Positions 1 through 9,527 of a stretch of DNA of 64,000 nt are shown in pieces. The stretch lies in contig CAVPZS010000002.1 of NCBI GenBank assembly GCA_963710275.1, positions 62,001 through 126,000 of the forward strand, given 5' to 3'. Both the position numbers and the translations under genes were made by a program. A model generated the notes under the pieces. That model ran no database searches and was not told the DNA's origin. It worked only from the letters and a program-made list of their open reading frames with translations. The stretch's first letter is position 1. Every line of letters begins with the position of its first letter. The DNA is from Rhodoblastus sp963710275. Lineage in GTDB: Bacteria > Pseudomonadota > Alphaproteobacteria > Rhizobiales > Beijerinckiaceae.

Positions 1-6
1 GGAGAC

Positions 7-216
7 ATGGCGGCAGCGGCTGAGCAACCTGTCGTCGTAGACGCCACGGACGAGGAGATCGACGCCGTGATCGCGGAATGCGGCGGCGACTGTCGGCAGG
101 CGATCCGGGCGCTGCTGCACGACCTGACCCAGCTTGCCCTGGACTTAGAAGCGGCGGTCTCAAAGGGATTCGTGCGCGGCCGGCTGATGCCGTTTCGAAT
201 TGGCAAGCCGTCCTGA
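7..216 (+). CDS. Small conserved hypothetical protein, 69 aa
   Basis: The start is an ATG with GGAG five bases upstream, right at the window edge. The protein is acidic at the N-terminus (DATDEEIDAVIAECGGD) and then predicted helical (AIRALLHDLTQLALDLEAAV), ending in a basic tail. I recognise it only as a type of small soluble protein common in rhizobial accessory regions, often near heat-shock genes. No catalytic motif or membrane segment is visible. The gene precedes the Cys-pair protein at 252 and the hsp20 locus on the same strand. The function is unknown; a DNA- or protein-binding helper role would be speculation. Confidence 0.6.
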   Translation: MAAAAEQPVVVDATDEEIDAVIAECGGDCRQAIRALLHDLTQLALDLEAAVSKGFVRGRLMPFRIGKPS

Positions 217-251
217 CATCAGACCAAGGCCAAGCTGCCGCCCGCCGAGCG

Positions 252-464
252 ATGACGCTCGCCAACATGCGCAGCCTCGGGGTGCGCAGCCTTGATGTCG
301 AATGCACCTGCGGGCATCGGTTGATCGTCGACGTCTCTGCCATGGACGGCGCCGTCGAGGTGCCTGCCATGAGAGGGCGATTGCGATGTTCGTCGTGCGG
401 GCGCCGCCCTTATATGGTGCGGCCGAACTGGCTGGAGATGCGGGCGCCGGGCAGAGGACAATGA
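252..464 (+). CDS. Small zinc-ribbon-like conserved hypothetical protein, 70 aa
   Basis: I chose the ATG at 252 (MTLANMRSLGVRSL) because this N-terminus is typical of the family. The upstream part of the frame overlaps the preceding gene and looks unlike protein. Two cysteine pairs, CTCGH near residue 18 and CSSCG near residue 47, could form a small zinc knuckle. The C-terminal signature RPYMVRPNWLEM is retained. Small proteins of this shape recur in Bradyrhizobium- and Methylocystis-like genomes with no assigned function. A broken paralogue with the same C-terminal signature lies at 4158-4340, beyond the IS element. Confidence 0.6.
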   Translation: MTLANMRSLGVRSLDVECTCGHRLIVDVSAMDGAVEVPAMRGRLRCSSCGRRPYMVRPNWLEMRAPGRGQ

Positions 465-511
465 ACGCCGCCGGCGGACTTTGCTCTCAATAAAAAAAAT
501 TTCGCACCACT

Positions 512-540
512 CTTGAAGCCGTTTTTTTGCTTTCCTAGAT
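512..540 (+). promoter_or_regulatory. Candidate sigma-32 (RpoH) promoter for hsp20
   Basis: CTTGAAG at 512-518 and CCTAGAT at 534-540 are separated by 15 bases and lie about 100 bases before the hsp20 start. They resemble the alphaproteobacterial heat-shock promoter (CTTG box, then a C/T-rich TAT-type -10). The match to the -10 is imperfect. The assignment rests on the sequence and on the heat-shock gene directly downstream. Confidence 0.45.
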
Positions 541-606
541 CGATTTTCGTCGAGCGCCTCAGTGGGCTCGACCTAACCGGCGCCGGCAGCGTCCGGCGTT
601 ATTCAC

Positions 607-635
607 ACCCATGTTGCTCATTGGAGAATGTGGCT
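607..635 (+). promoter_or_regulatory. ROSE-type RNA thermometer, 3' hairpin of the hsp20 leader
   Basis: The leader bases just before the hsp20 ATG can fold into the diagnostic ROSE hairpin. ACCCAUGUUGCUC (607-619) faces GGAGAAUGUGGCU (623-635) across a 3-base loop. The strand carrying UUGCU covers the Shine-Dalgarno GGAG, with a G opposite G and a C opposite A inside the stem, as described for Bradyrhizobium ROSE elements. Further GC-rich inverted segments at about 575-600 could form the upstream stem-loops. The expected effect is blocked translation of hsp20 at low temperature and melting at heat shock. Confidence 0.75.
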
Positions 636-1112
636 ATGCGTAACATCGACTTCGACCCGTTCTGGCGGAACAGCATCGGCTTCGACCGGCTGTTCTCCCT
701 GATGGACGATGCCCTCAGGTTCGAACCTGAGGATCGCTATCCCCCCTACAACATCGCGCGCACCGGCGAAGAAAGCTACCGCGTCTCGCTGGCGGTAGCC
801 GGCTTCGCGCCAGACCAGATCGGCGTCACCCAGCACCAGAACGTGCTGATCGTCGCGGCGCGCCCTGCGGAGAAGGACGACAAGGCCGAATACCTCTACC
901 GCAGCATCGCCGGCCGGGGGTTCGAACGGCGCTTCAATCTCGCCGATTACGTGGAGGTCGAGGGCGCGTCCTTCGAGAACGGCCTGCTCCACATCGAACT
1001 GGTACGGCGCGTGCCGGAGGCGATGAAGCCCCGCCGCATCGAAGTCGGCGTCAAAAAGACGTCTGCCGAGAGCGGGAACGTCAGAACCATCGATCATGAG
1101 AAGGCGGCCTGA
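636..1112 (+). CDS. Hsp20/IbpA-type small heat-shock chaperone
   Basis: 158 aa from the ATG at 636. An ATP-independent chaperone that binds unfolding proteins during heat stress. The N-terminal part (FDPFWRNSIGFDRLFSLMDD) matches the IbpA/class A rhizobial small Hsps. An alpha-crystallin domain follows at about residues 32-130, starting at YPPYNIARTGEESYRV and including the core IAGRGFERRF segment. The length is normal. The start is fixed by GGAGA about nine bases upstream, which lies inside the ROSE hairpin. The likely controls are sigma-32 transcription and thermosensor-gated translation. I cannot tell which of the usual several paralogues this is. Confidence 0.92.
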   Translation: MRNIDFDPFWRNSIGFDRLFSLMDDALRFEPEDRYPPYNIARTGEESYRVSLAVAGFAPDQIGVTQHQNVLIVAARPAEKDDKAEYLYRSIAGRGFERRFNLADYVEVEGASFENGLLHIELVRRVPEAMKPRRIEVGVKKTSAESGNVRTIDHEKAA

Positions 1113-1189
1113 ACAGGCGGCCTGGTTTGGTTGAACGGAGCGGTCCGGGCGATGTCCGGGCCGCCATCGACTTGACTTGGAGCGACGAA

Positions 1190-1508
1190 ATGAACCACGA
1201 TTTTCGAAAATCCTTGTCTCGGGGCGCCGCCAGCCGCCTCGATGTGAACGCGGAGTTCGACGATCTTCTTCACCCGGCGCGGGCGTTCGCCCGTCCGTCC
1301 GACGTCGCCGACGACCCCGACCTGACCCTGAACGAAAAGAGGGCGATCCTCGCATCGTGGGCCTCGGACGCGTGCGCCGGCGCAGGCGAATCCTCTGCTG
1401 CGCGAGACCGCCGACGGCGCGACCGCGAGTTGGGACGACGTCATGGACGCGCATGCAGGCATCCGGACGCGGCGCCGCCAATCAGCGCGAAAAATGACTG
1501 CGTGGTGA
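1190..1508 (+). CDS. Conserved hypothetical protein, frame change inside
   Basis: MNHDFRKSLSRGAASRLDVNAEFDDLLHPARAF is followed by the family-typical block NEKRAILASWASDACA. The rest (NPLLRETADGATASWDDVMDA) continues in another frame from about 1378-1386. Restored by removing one base, the protein is 105 aa. Proteins with the RAILASWASDACAVE core are frequent in rhizobia, often close to small heat-shock genes; their function is unknown. It lies 77 bases after hsp20 on the same strand and may be co-transcribed. The frame change could be an assembly error or real decay beside the IS element. Confidence 0.5.
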
Positions 1509-1579
1509 TTGGAAGCCCCAAAACGACGAGAACTGGCGCTTCGAAGTGCCAGCAACGGCCATCGGATCGAGCTTCACGA

Positions 1580-1600
1580 TTAGCCGAAGACCCGCTGCGC
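1580..1600 (-). pseudogene. 3' tail of an antitoxin-like gene cut off by the IS21 element
   Basis: Reading leftwards, this side of the element supplies the last codons of the gene whose body lies at 4022-4137. Joined across one copy of the 10-bp target duplication, the sequence reads AAAQRVFG and then TAA at 1580-1582. The IS insertion replaces this ending with VSISVE and a stop inside the right terminal repeat. Confidence 0.45.
1591..1600. repeat. Target-site duplication, left copy
   Basis: CCCGCTGCGC directly precedes the left end of the IS21-family element and recurs exactly at 4022-4031 after the right end. Ten bases is slightly longer than the 4-8 bp usual for the family. Confidence 0.8.
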
Positions 1601-1627
1601 TGTAAAACAGCGTGCAAAACTTTCCAG
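1601..1627 (+). repeat. Left terminal inverted repeat of the IS21 element
   Basis: TGTAAAACAGCGTGCAAAAC plus CTTTCCAG-type sequence; 21 of 27 positions match the inverse complement of 3995-4021. A second internal unit follows at about 1636-1667. Confidence 0.85.
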
Positions 1628-1714
1628 ATTCCGGGGGTAAACAGCGTCCAATAGTTTCCACCCTGGTCCATGCGATCATCCGGTTTTTCCGCCGGAGTGT
1701 CTGGGGTGTTGTTG

Positions 1715-3215
1715 ATGGATATGATTGCCGAGATCCGGCGCCGTCGTTTGGTCAGCAAGGAGAGCATCAGCTCGATTGCGCGTGACCTGAAGCTGTCCCG
1801 TCCCACCGTTCGCAAGCATTGCCGAACTCAATCCGAACCAGTCTATCGGCGCCGCAAGCAGCCCACGCCGATGCTGGGCGCGTTCCAGGAGACGCTGGAG
1901 AACTGGTTGCGGACCGAGCGGCTGCTTCCCAAAGCCCAGCGCCGCACCGCGCGTCGTTTGTTCGAGGGCTTGCAGGTCGAGGGCTACCGCGGCGCCTACG
2001 ACAGCGTGCAGCGGTTCGTGCGGGGTTGGAAGACGGCAAAATCCGGTCCAGCCCTGACGCAAGCTTTTGTTCCGCTGAGCTTTGCGCCGGGCGAGGTCTG
2101 CCAATTCGATTGGAGCCACGAGCAGGTCGAACTCGCGGGCGTCATGCAGACCATCAAGGTCGCGCATTTCCGCCTGGCTTTCAGCCGCCAGATGTTCGTC
2201 GCCGCCTATCCGCGGGAGACCCAGGAGATGGTGTTCGACGCCCATGACCGGGCCTTCGCCTTTTTCGGCGGCGTGCCCCTGCGCATGGTCTACGACAACC
2301 TCAAGGCGGTGGTGGAAACGATCTTCACCGGCAAGGAGCGCCGGTTCAATCGCCGCTTCATGGCGCTGGCCAACCATTATCTGTTCGAGCCGGTCGCCTG
2401 CACGCCGGCCTCGGGCTGGGAGAAGGGGCAGGTCGAGAACCAGGTCGGCAACATCCGCGAATGGCTGTTCACCCCGCTGGCGCGGTTTGCCAAGCTTCGA
2501 GGCGCTGAACGACTGGCTGGCGACGCGCTGCCGGGAACTGGCGCAGCGCAAGCATCCGGCGACCCCGGAGCTTTCGATCGCCGCCTGCTTCGCGACCGAG
2601 CAGGTCGCCTTGCGCAAGATCACCGCGCCTTTCGATGGCTATGTGGAGCATATGCTGCGCGCCTCCAGCACCTGTCTCGTGACGCTGGACCGCAATCGCT
2701 ACTCCGTTCCGGCGGCGTTCGCCGGCCGCGCGGTCTCGGCGCGCAGCACCGCGACAAAGGTGCGCATCGTGGCCGACGGGGCGGTGATCGCCGAGCACGC
2801 CCGCCGCTTCGGGCGCGATCAGCTGATCTGCGATCCCTGGCATTATCTGCCGATCCTGGAGCGCAAGCCCGGCGCGTTGCGCAATGGCGCGCCGTTCCTC
2901 GACTGGGATTTGCCCACGCCCATTCGGCTTGTGCGCGATCGCATCCTCAAGCAGCCCAAGGGCGACCGGGCCTTCGTCGAGTTGCTGATGATGGCGCGCG
3001 AGGTTGGTCTGGAGGCGCTGGAAGTGGCCTGTGAGTTGGCGATGGACAGCGGCGTCGTCAGCGCGCCCGTGGTGATGAACGAGATGCGCCGCCTGATCGC
3101 GCCCGCGCAACCGATCGCGCTGAACGTGCCGGACATGCTGAAGCTCCAGATCGAGCCGCGCGCCGACTGCGGCCGCTACGATCATTTGCGCGGGGGCGGC
3201 CATGTCCTCCACTGA
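1715..3215 (+). CDS. istA: IS21 transposase IstA, frame change at about 2489
   Basis: The DDE transposase of the element. The N-terminal helix-turn-helix reads SISSIARDLKLSRPTVRKH (about residues 18-36). A DDE/rve integrase core follows, with the first Asp in VCQFDWSHEQVEL, a second in MVYDNLKAVVE, and the Glu in WEKGQVENQVGNIREWLF. After FTPLARF the frame changes and the protein continues as PSFEALNDWLATRC through to the stop at 3215. Removing one base gives 499 aa, normal for IstA. The start at MDMIAEIRRRRL is the most family-like of several possible starts. The 3' end overlaps istB. Confidence 0.88.
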
Positions 3216-3966
3216 CCGAATGTCCTGCATTGACCGCCTGGCCCAACTCAATGCGCTGCATCTTTACGGCATGGCGACGGCCTGGAGCGAACTGCTGGCC
3301 GAGGGGCCGCGACGGCCGGTCCAGCCCGAAGCTTGGCTCGACCGGCTGATCGAGGCCGAGCTTGCCGACCGGCAAGTCCGCAGCCTGCGATATCAACTCA
3401 AGGCGGCGCGCTTTCCGGTCCATCGGGATCTGACTGGGATCGACTGGGCGGAAACGCCGTTGCCGCAGGCGCAAATCCAGCAACTGGCGAGCGCCGCCTT
3501 CATGGAGACAGCGCATAATCTGATCCTGGTCGGCGGAACAGGCACGGGCAAAACTCACTTGGCGACGGCTTTGGGCGTGGCCGCCATCCATCTGGGCAAA
3601 CGCGTGCGCTTCTTCAACGCCGTCGACCTCGTGAACCAGTTGGAGCGGGAAAAACAGCAGGGCAAGGCCGGCAATATGGCCCGGCAACTGGCGCAGACCG
3701 ACGCCGTCATCCTCGATGAACTCGGCTATCTGCCGTTCCCGGCGTCCGGCGGCGCGTTGCTGTTCCACCTGATCAGCCAGCTTTACGAAAAGACCTCGTT
3801 GATCGTCACCACCAATTTGAATTTTGCCGAATGGGTGACGGTTTTTGGCGACGCCAAAATGACCACGGCCTTGCTCGATCGCATCACCCACCACTGCGAT
3901 ATCCTGGAAACCGGAAACAAGTCCTTCCGCTTCAAACAGCGCCAGAAACAGCCGAAAGCGGGATGA
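3202..3966 (+). CDS. istB: IS21 helper ATPase IstB
   Basis: 254 aa AAA+ ATPase, DnaC/DnaA-like, that works with IstA in target selection and strand transfer. Walker A GGTGTGKT is at residues 111-118 and Walker B VILDE at 169-173. The sensor-like segment SLIVTTNLNFAEW follows, then the conserved LLDRITHHCDI near the C-terminus. The start overlaps the last 14 bases of istA, as usual in the family. The gene is intact. Confidence 0.95.
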   Translation: MSSTDRMSCIDRLAQLNALHLYGMATAWSELLAEGPRRPVQPEAWLDRLIEAELADRQVRSLRYQLKAARFPVHRDLTGIDWAETPLPQAQIQQLASAAFMETAHNLILVGGTGTGKTHLATALGVAAIHLGKRVRFFNAVDLVNQLEREKQQGKAGNMARQLAQTDAVILDELGYLPFPASGGALLFHLISQLYEKTSLIVTTNLNFAEWVTVFGDAKMTTALLDRITHHCDILETGNKSFRFKQRQKQPKAG

Positions 3967-3994
3967 CCAAGTGGAAACTTTTGGACGCTGTTTC

Positions 3995-4021
3995 CTGGAA
4001 ACTATTCGACGCTGATTGACA
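3995..4021 (-). repeat. Right terminal inverted repeat of the IS21 element
   Basis: Read on the minus strand it starts TGTCAATCAGCGTCGAATAG and ends TTTCCAG, pairing with 1601-1627. The inner unit with AACAGCGTCCAAAAGTTTCC lies next to it, just after istB. Confidence 0.85.
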
Positions 4022-4031
4022 CCCGCTGCGC
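4022..4031. repeat. Target-site duplication, right copy
   Basis: CCCGCTGCGC, identical to 1591-1600. Confidence 0.8.
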
Positions 4032-4137
4032 CGCCGCCACGACGTCGTCTAGCCGGCCCTTTTTCAGCTTGTCGAGGGGCGATCCGTCGATGCTCGGCTT
4101 CGGCTGGATCAGCCAGAGCCAGGCGGCGCGGTCGCGT
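4022..4137 (-). pseudogene. Remnant of an Xre/MbcA/ParS-type antitoxin gene (C-terminal part)
   Basis: The minus strand encodes RDRAAWLWLIQPKPSIDGSP, then LDKLKKGRLDDVVAAAQR, up to the IS end. The W...P.P..DG.PLD.L..GRLDDV pattern resembles the toxin-binding C-terminal domain (DUF2384 type) of antitoxins. There is a stop codon (TGA) immediately upstream and no start, so the N-terminal part is missing. The last codons lie on the other side of the IS at 1580-1600. The family assignment rests on about 38 residues and is tentative. No toxin gene is visible nearby. Confidence 0.4.
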
Positions 4138-4157
4138 CAAGGGGAAGAAACCGATTT

Positions 4158-4340
4158 GATGGGGGAATTGGAGCCGGCCGTCGCTGGTCGATCCTCGACG
4201 CCTCGGCCATGGACGGCACCGCTGAAGTGCCGGCGCTCAAAAACAGGCTGCGGTGCTTCGCTTGCGGAGGCAGGCCGATGTTCGTGCGGCCGAACTGGAT
4301 GGAGATGCAGGCACCGGGGATGCGAAAGCCAGACGAATAG
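4158..4340 (+). pseudogene. Broken paralogue of the zinc-ribbon-like protein at 252-464
   Basis: In frame to the TAG at 4338-4340 this reads ILDASAMDGTAEVPALKNRL, then RCFACGGRPMFVRPNWMEMQ and APGMRKPDE. It aligns along the second half of the protein at 252-464 (SAMDGAVEVPAM, CSSCG, VRPNWLEM). The first half, including the start and the first cysteine pair, is absent: upstream it fades into unrelated sequence beside the antitoxin remnant. This points to a deletion or recombination junction near 4140-4160. Confidence 0.6.
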
Positions 4341-4342
4341 GA

Positions 4343-4861
4343 CTACACGTTTGGATGCCCCGCGTAGAAAGCCTTCACAGCCCTCTCGCTCGCTCGTTTC
4401 ACCGCCTCCGGCAATGGCTGCCCGCTCCATTTGGTCACGAATTTAATCAGCAATTCGTCCGGAACGACGACCTTCGAAACGGCGGCAAAGTCACAGATCA
4501 TGGCCTCAAGGGCTCCGGCGGACTTCGCGAGTCCCGTTTGCCGGAAAACCGATGCAATTCGGAGCCAAGAAAAGTGCATCTCACCAATTGCCGCGATTTC
4601 ATCGTAATAATCTCTGATCCGAGAACCTCTTTCATATTCGCTAGACATGTAAATTTTAACTATGTGCGGCGCAACATACGTTTTAGATTTTTTGTTTGAA
4701 GGAGAAATCGATAGCCTAACGCTATCAAAATAGATTTTATGATAAAATATGTGGTTTTTATCTTCGCTTTCTATATTGCACCTTAAGCCAAACAGCCTCG
4801 CCATTGGAACGAAATGTTTGTAATTTGGAAATGCATCCAAGGATGACCGCAAGGCTGGCAT
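4343..4861 (-). CDS. Orphan hypothetical protein, AT-rich, 172 aa
   Basis: An intact frame of 172 aa from ATG 4861; a later in-frame start at MARLFGLRCN is possible. Base composition is clearly more AT-rich than the neighbours, with codons and residues to match (K, N, Y, I, S: e.g. HIFYHKIYFDSVRL). I see no signal peptide, membrane span or known motif; the C-terminal third looks helical. I do not recognise the family. It ends just 2 bases from the pseudogene at 4340, and its upstream side faces the 3' end of tRNA-Trp. Composition and position suggest recent acquisition. Confidence 0.6.
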   Translation of the reverse strand: MPALRSSLDAFPNYKHFVPMARLFGLRCNIESEDKNHIFYHKIYFDSVRLSISPSNKKSKTYVAPHIVKIYMSSEYERGSRIRDYYDEIAAIGEMHFSWLRIASVFRQTGLAKSAGALEAMICDFAAVSKVVVPDELLIKFVTKWSGQPLPEAVKRASERAVKAFYAGHPNV

Positions 4862-5030
4862 GCAAAAATCGTTTTCGCTGTGTTGTCCTTCCCAAATTTA
4901 TTCCGGCAGTTGTAAACAAAATGCCTCTGAACCCCGTTTCACGATACGAGTCAGCGCTATTGAGAAAAGGAAGTCGAGAATGGTGAGAATCAGAGTTAGT
5001 TCTGGTGAGAACCGACATATTGCGGGAAAA

Positions 5031-5106
5031 TGGCAGGAGTGGCCGGGTTCGAACCGACGACACCCGGTTTTGGAGACCGGTGCTCTACCAGCTGAGCTAC
5101 ACTCCT
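5031..5106 (-). tRNA. trnW: tRNA-Trp (anticodon CCA)
   Basis: The minus strand folds as a full cloverleaf with acceptor AGGAGTG / CACTCCT, D-arm GCTCAGCTGGTAGAGC, anticodon loop CTCCAAA (CCA, reads UGG), T-arm with GGTTCGAACCC, discriminator G and an encoded 3' CCA at 5031-5033. In many proteobacteria this tRNA lies between tuf and secE-nusG. Here tuf lies upstream on the same strand, but secE does not follow. Confidence 0.96.
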
Positions 5107-5276
5107 GTGGCCGCCGCATGCGCGGCGAACAGCGGAGGCCTTCTTAGCCGCATTGGCGCCGATCACGCAAGCCCGTAGGAGAGGAAAATCTCACAATCGT
5201 CACCGCCGCGCCGAGTGCGGCCTTGCCGGCGCAGATTCCGCCAGAGGCGGCGAAACCTGCGCCTTGCAGCGCGAGC

Positions 5277-5729
5277 TCAATGCGCGCGAGGCGCGGCCGG
5301 ACGGTCGGACGGCAGCCCGGCGGCATGGACGTCTCCGCCGAAATAGGCCTGCACCGCGGCATGGGTGTCGGTGTAGGCGCGGAAATAGGTCACCTTGCCA
5401 TTGCGCAGCTTGAAGAGGTGCAGGTTTTCGTCTTCAAAACGGCCGCCTGATGACTTCATGCGTCCGATCTCGTGGACGCGCACGATGACAAAGTCGCGTC
5501 CCGCCAGGAACTCGGTCGGCGCAAAGCGTTCATAATCGATGTTCGCCATCAGGTCTGCGAAGAAGGCGCGGGCCTCCCTGGGGCCGTGGCGGTCGCCGCC
5601 CCAGGGAACCAAAGCCGGATCGGCGTTGGTGGACCACTCGATCATCGGGTCCATTTCACTGACGAGCTTGTCGATATCGCCGCTGGCGAAGGCCGCGTAG
5701 AGCGTTTTGACATAGTCGATATTGTCCAT
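5277..5729 (-). CDS. SnoaL/NTF2-like domain protein
   Basis: 150 aa from ATG 5729, which has GGAGG seven bases upstream (MDNIDYVKTLYAAFASGDIDK). The sequence has the alpha+beta-barrel hallmarks of the SnoaL/ketosteroid-isomerase-like superfamily: an N-terminal helix with YAAFASGD, then EMDPMIEWST, then a late strand block HLFKLRNGKVTYFRAYTDTH. Family members bind or isomerise small polycyclic or aromatic compounds, but many are uncharacterised and the substrate cannot be read from sequence. The gene is inserted between tuf and tRNA-Trp on the same strand. Confidence 0.85.
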   Translation of the reverse strand: MDNIDYVKTLYAAFASGDIDKLVSEMDPMIEWSTNADPALVPWGGDRHGPREARAFFADLMANIDYERFAPTEFLAGRDFVIVRVHEIGRMKSSGGRFEDENLHLFKLRNGKVTYFRAYTDTHAAVQAYFGGDVHAAGLPSDRPAAPRAH

Positions 5730-5970
5730 GATCCGCCTCCATCTGGTGTGGGCAGGCTCAGTTTCGATGCGTCCGGCGCATGCATGGGAACGACGGCGTC
5801 GATTTTTATCGGGACAGGGCGCCAAGGCCTGTAGCGTCTCGCCGGTTGCGGGATCACACCGCGACCGAAGCGCGAAATCCCATTGCAAAGCCGGATGCAC
5901 GGCCTGGACCATACGCTTCAGCGCCAGGCGCAACAAATCAAAGCGGCGTGACCCCGCTATTGACGCCCCA

Positions 5971-5999
5971 AATAAAAAGGGAGCCTTTCGGCTCCCTTT
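5971..5999 (-). terminator. Rho-independent terminator of tuf
   Basis: A perfect 10-bp stem, AAAGGGAGCC / GGCTCCCTTT with a 4-base loop (5976-5999), is followed on the minus strand by TTTTTATT. It begins 29 bases after the tuf stop. Confidence 0.9.
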
Positions 6000-6027
6000 C
6001 AATGGCTTGCGATATGTTCCTCGCAAA

Positions 6028-7218
<1,191 letters not shown>

Positions 7219-7611
7219 GGCCCTCGTTCCGAATGTCTGTCAGGCGGTAGAATCCAACGAGGGCGCTCATTAAGGGGCTTTCCACGCAACTTCAAGAGCC
7301 AAATCGCGCCGCCGTGCGCCCGGGGGGCGAACAAGGCGCCGCCCGGCGCTTTGGCTGAGCGCGCAAAACCACAAAAAACCGACCAAATTCAGAGCTTTCG
7401 ACCATCGCGCGCCGGGCTCCCGCGCGTGATGACAAATCCGCGATAATCGGAGGCCGGCGTATGTCGGGACGCCTGAATGCGGACGGCGGACGTCACGGGA
7501 CCGGCGCCAAGCCGCGTTTTTATATTGGCCTTACGAATAACCGTATTGTTCCCCATCGCATCTTGACGCCCGAGGCGCCACATTTCAGGCGCAAGCTTGA
7601 AAGGAACGGCA
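7219..7611. other. Divergent intergenic region tuf / kdp
   Basis: 393 bases without a supported gene. It must hold the minus-strand tuf promoter and the plus-strand kdp promoter, where a KdpE operator would be expected. An AT-rich patch (TTTTTATATTGGCCTTACGA, about 7520-7539) followed by ACCGTATTG lies 60-90 bases before the first kdp peptide and is the best candidate for the kdp promoter. I cannot define boxes with confidence. Confidence 0.35.
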
Positions 7612-7695
7612 ATGTCCGATTTGGCGGCCCTCGCACTGGGCCTCGTTTTGCTGGGCGCCATGGCGCTTTACGCCAAGGCCCTGACCCGCGCCTGA
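7612..7695 (+). CDS. 27-aa membrane peptide at the head of the kdp operon
   Basis: ATG 7612 with AAGGAA upstream. The peptide MSDLAALALGLVLLGAMALY plus AKALTRA is one hydrophobic helix with a short basic tail. It stops 10 bases before kdpF. The size and topology resemble KdpF, and similar tiny frames precede kdpF in some alphaproteobacterial operons, so it may be a second accessory peptide of the K+ pump. The evidence is the clean ribosome site, the transmembrane profile and the operon position. Confidence 0.55.
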   Translation: MSDLAALALGLVLLGAMALYAKALTRA

Positions 7696-7705
7696 AGGAG
7701 TTCCC

Positions 7706-7792
7706 ATGTTCGAACCAATCCTTGGCCTGGCGGTAGCGCTGGGGCTGGGCGCCTATCTCGTTTTCGCCCTGCTCAATCCTGAACGTTTCTGA
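7706..7792 (+). CDS. kdpF: K+-transporting ATPase KdpF subunit
   Basis: 28 aa, MFEPILGLAVALGLGAYLVF plus ALLNPERF. KdpF is a single-span peptide that stabilises the KdpABC complex; the terminal ALL.PERF is the family hallmark. AGGAG lies 6 bases before the ATG. kdpA starts 12 bases after the stop. Confidence 0.9.
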   Translation: MFEPILGLAVALGLGAYLVFALLNPERF

Positions 7793-7804
7793 AGAGGCGC
7801 TCCC

Positions 7805-9515
<1,711 letters not shown>

Positions 9516-9527
9516 GGACTTCCCGCA

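Larger units (their letters stand above)
1601..4021 (+). mobile_element. Complete IS21-family insertion sequence (2421 bp)
   Basis: The element begins TGT and ends ACA. It carries the diagnostic istA-istB pair with overlapping genes and is flanked by 10-bp direct repeats. Each end has two repeat units: an outer one (1601-1627; 3995-4021 in inverse orientation) and an inner one built on AACAGCGTCCAA (from about 1636; inverse copy at about 3965-3995). Multiple end repeats are typical of IS21 transposase binding sites. The element sits at the very 3' end of an antitoxin-like gene. Except for the frame change in istA it looks intact, and with clean target duplications the insertion is probably fairly recent. 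Confidence 0.93.

Noticed and set aside
618..1481. A 287-codon minus-strand frame opposite hsp20
   Set aside because: Antisense shadow of hsp20 and the following small gene.
5031..5106. Search for an attachment-site repeat of the tRNA-Trp 3' end inside 1-5030
   Set aside because: No second copy of the tRNA 3' end was seen; an island boundary therefore remains an inference.
4758..5119. Two minus-strand frames running through tRNA-Trp
   Set aside because: They overlap a complete tRNA gene and have no initiation signals or protein-like composition.
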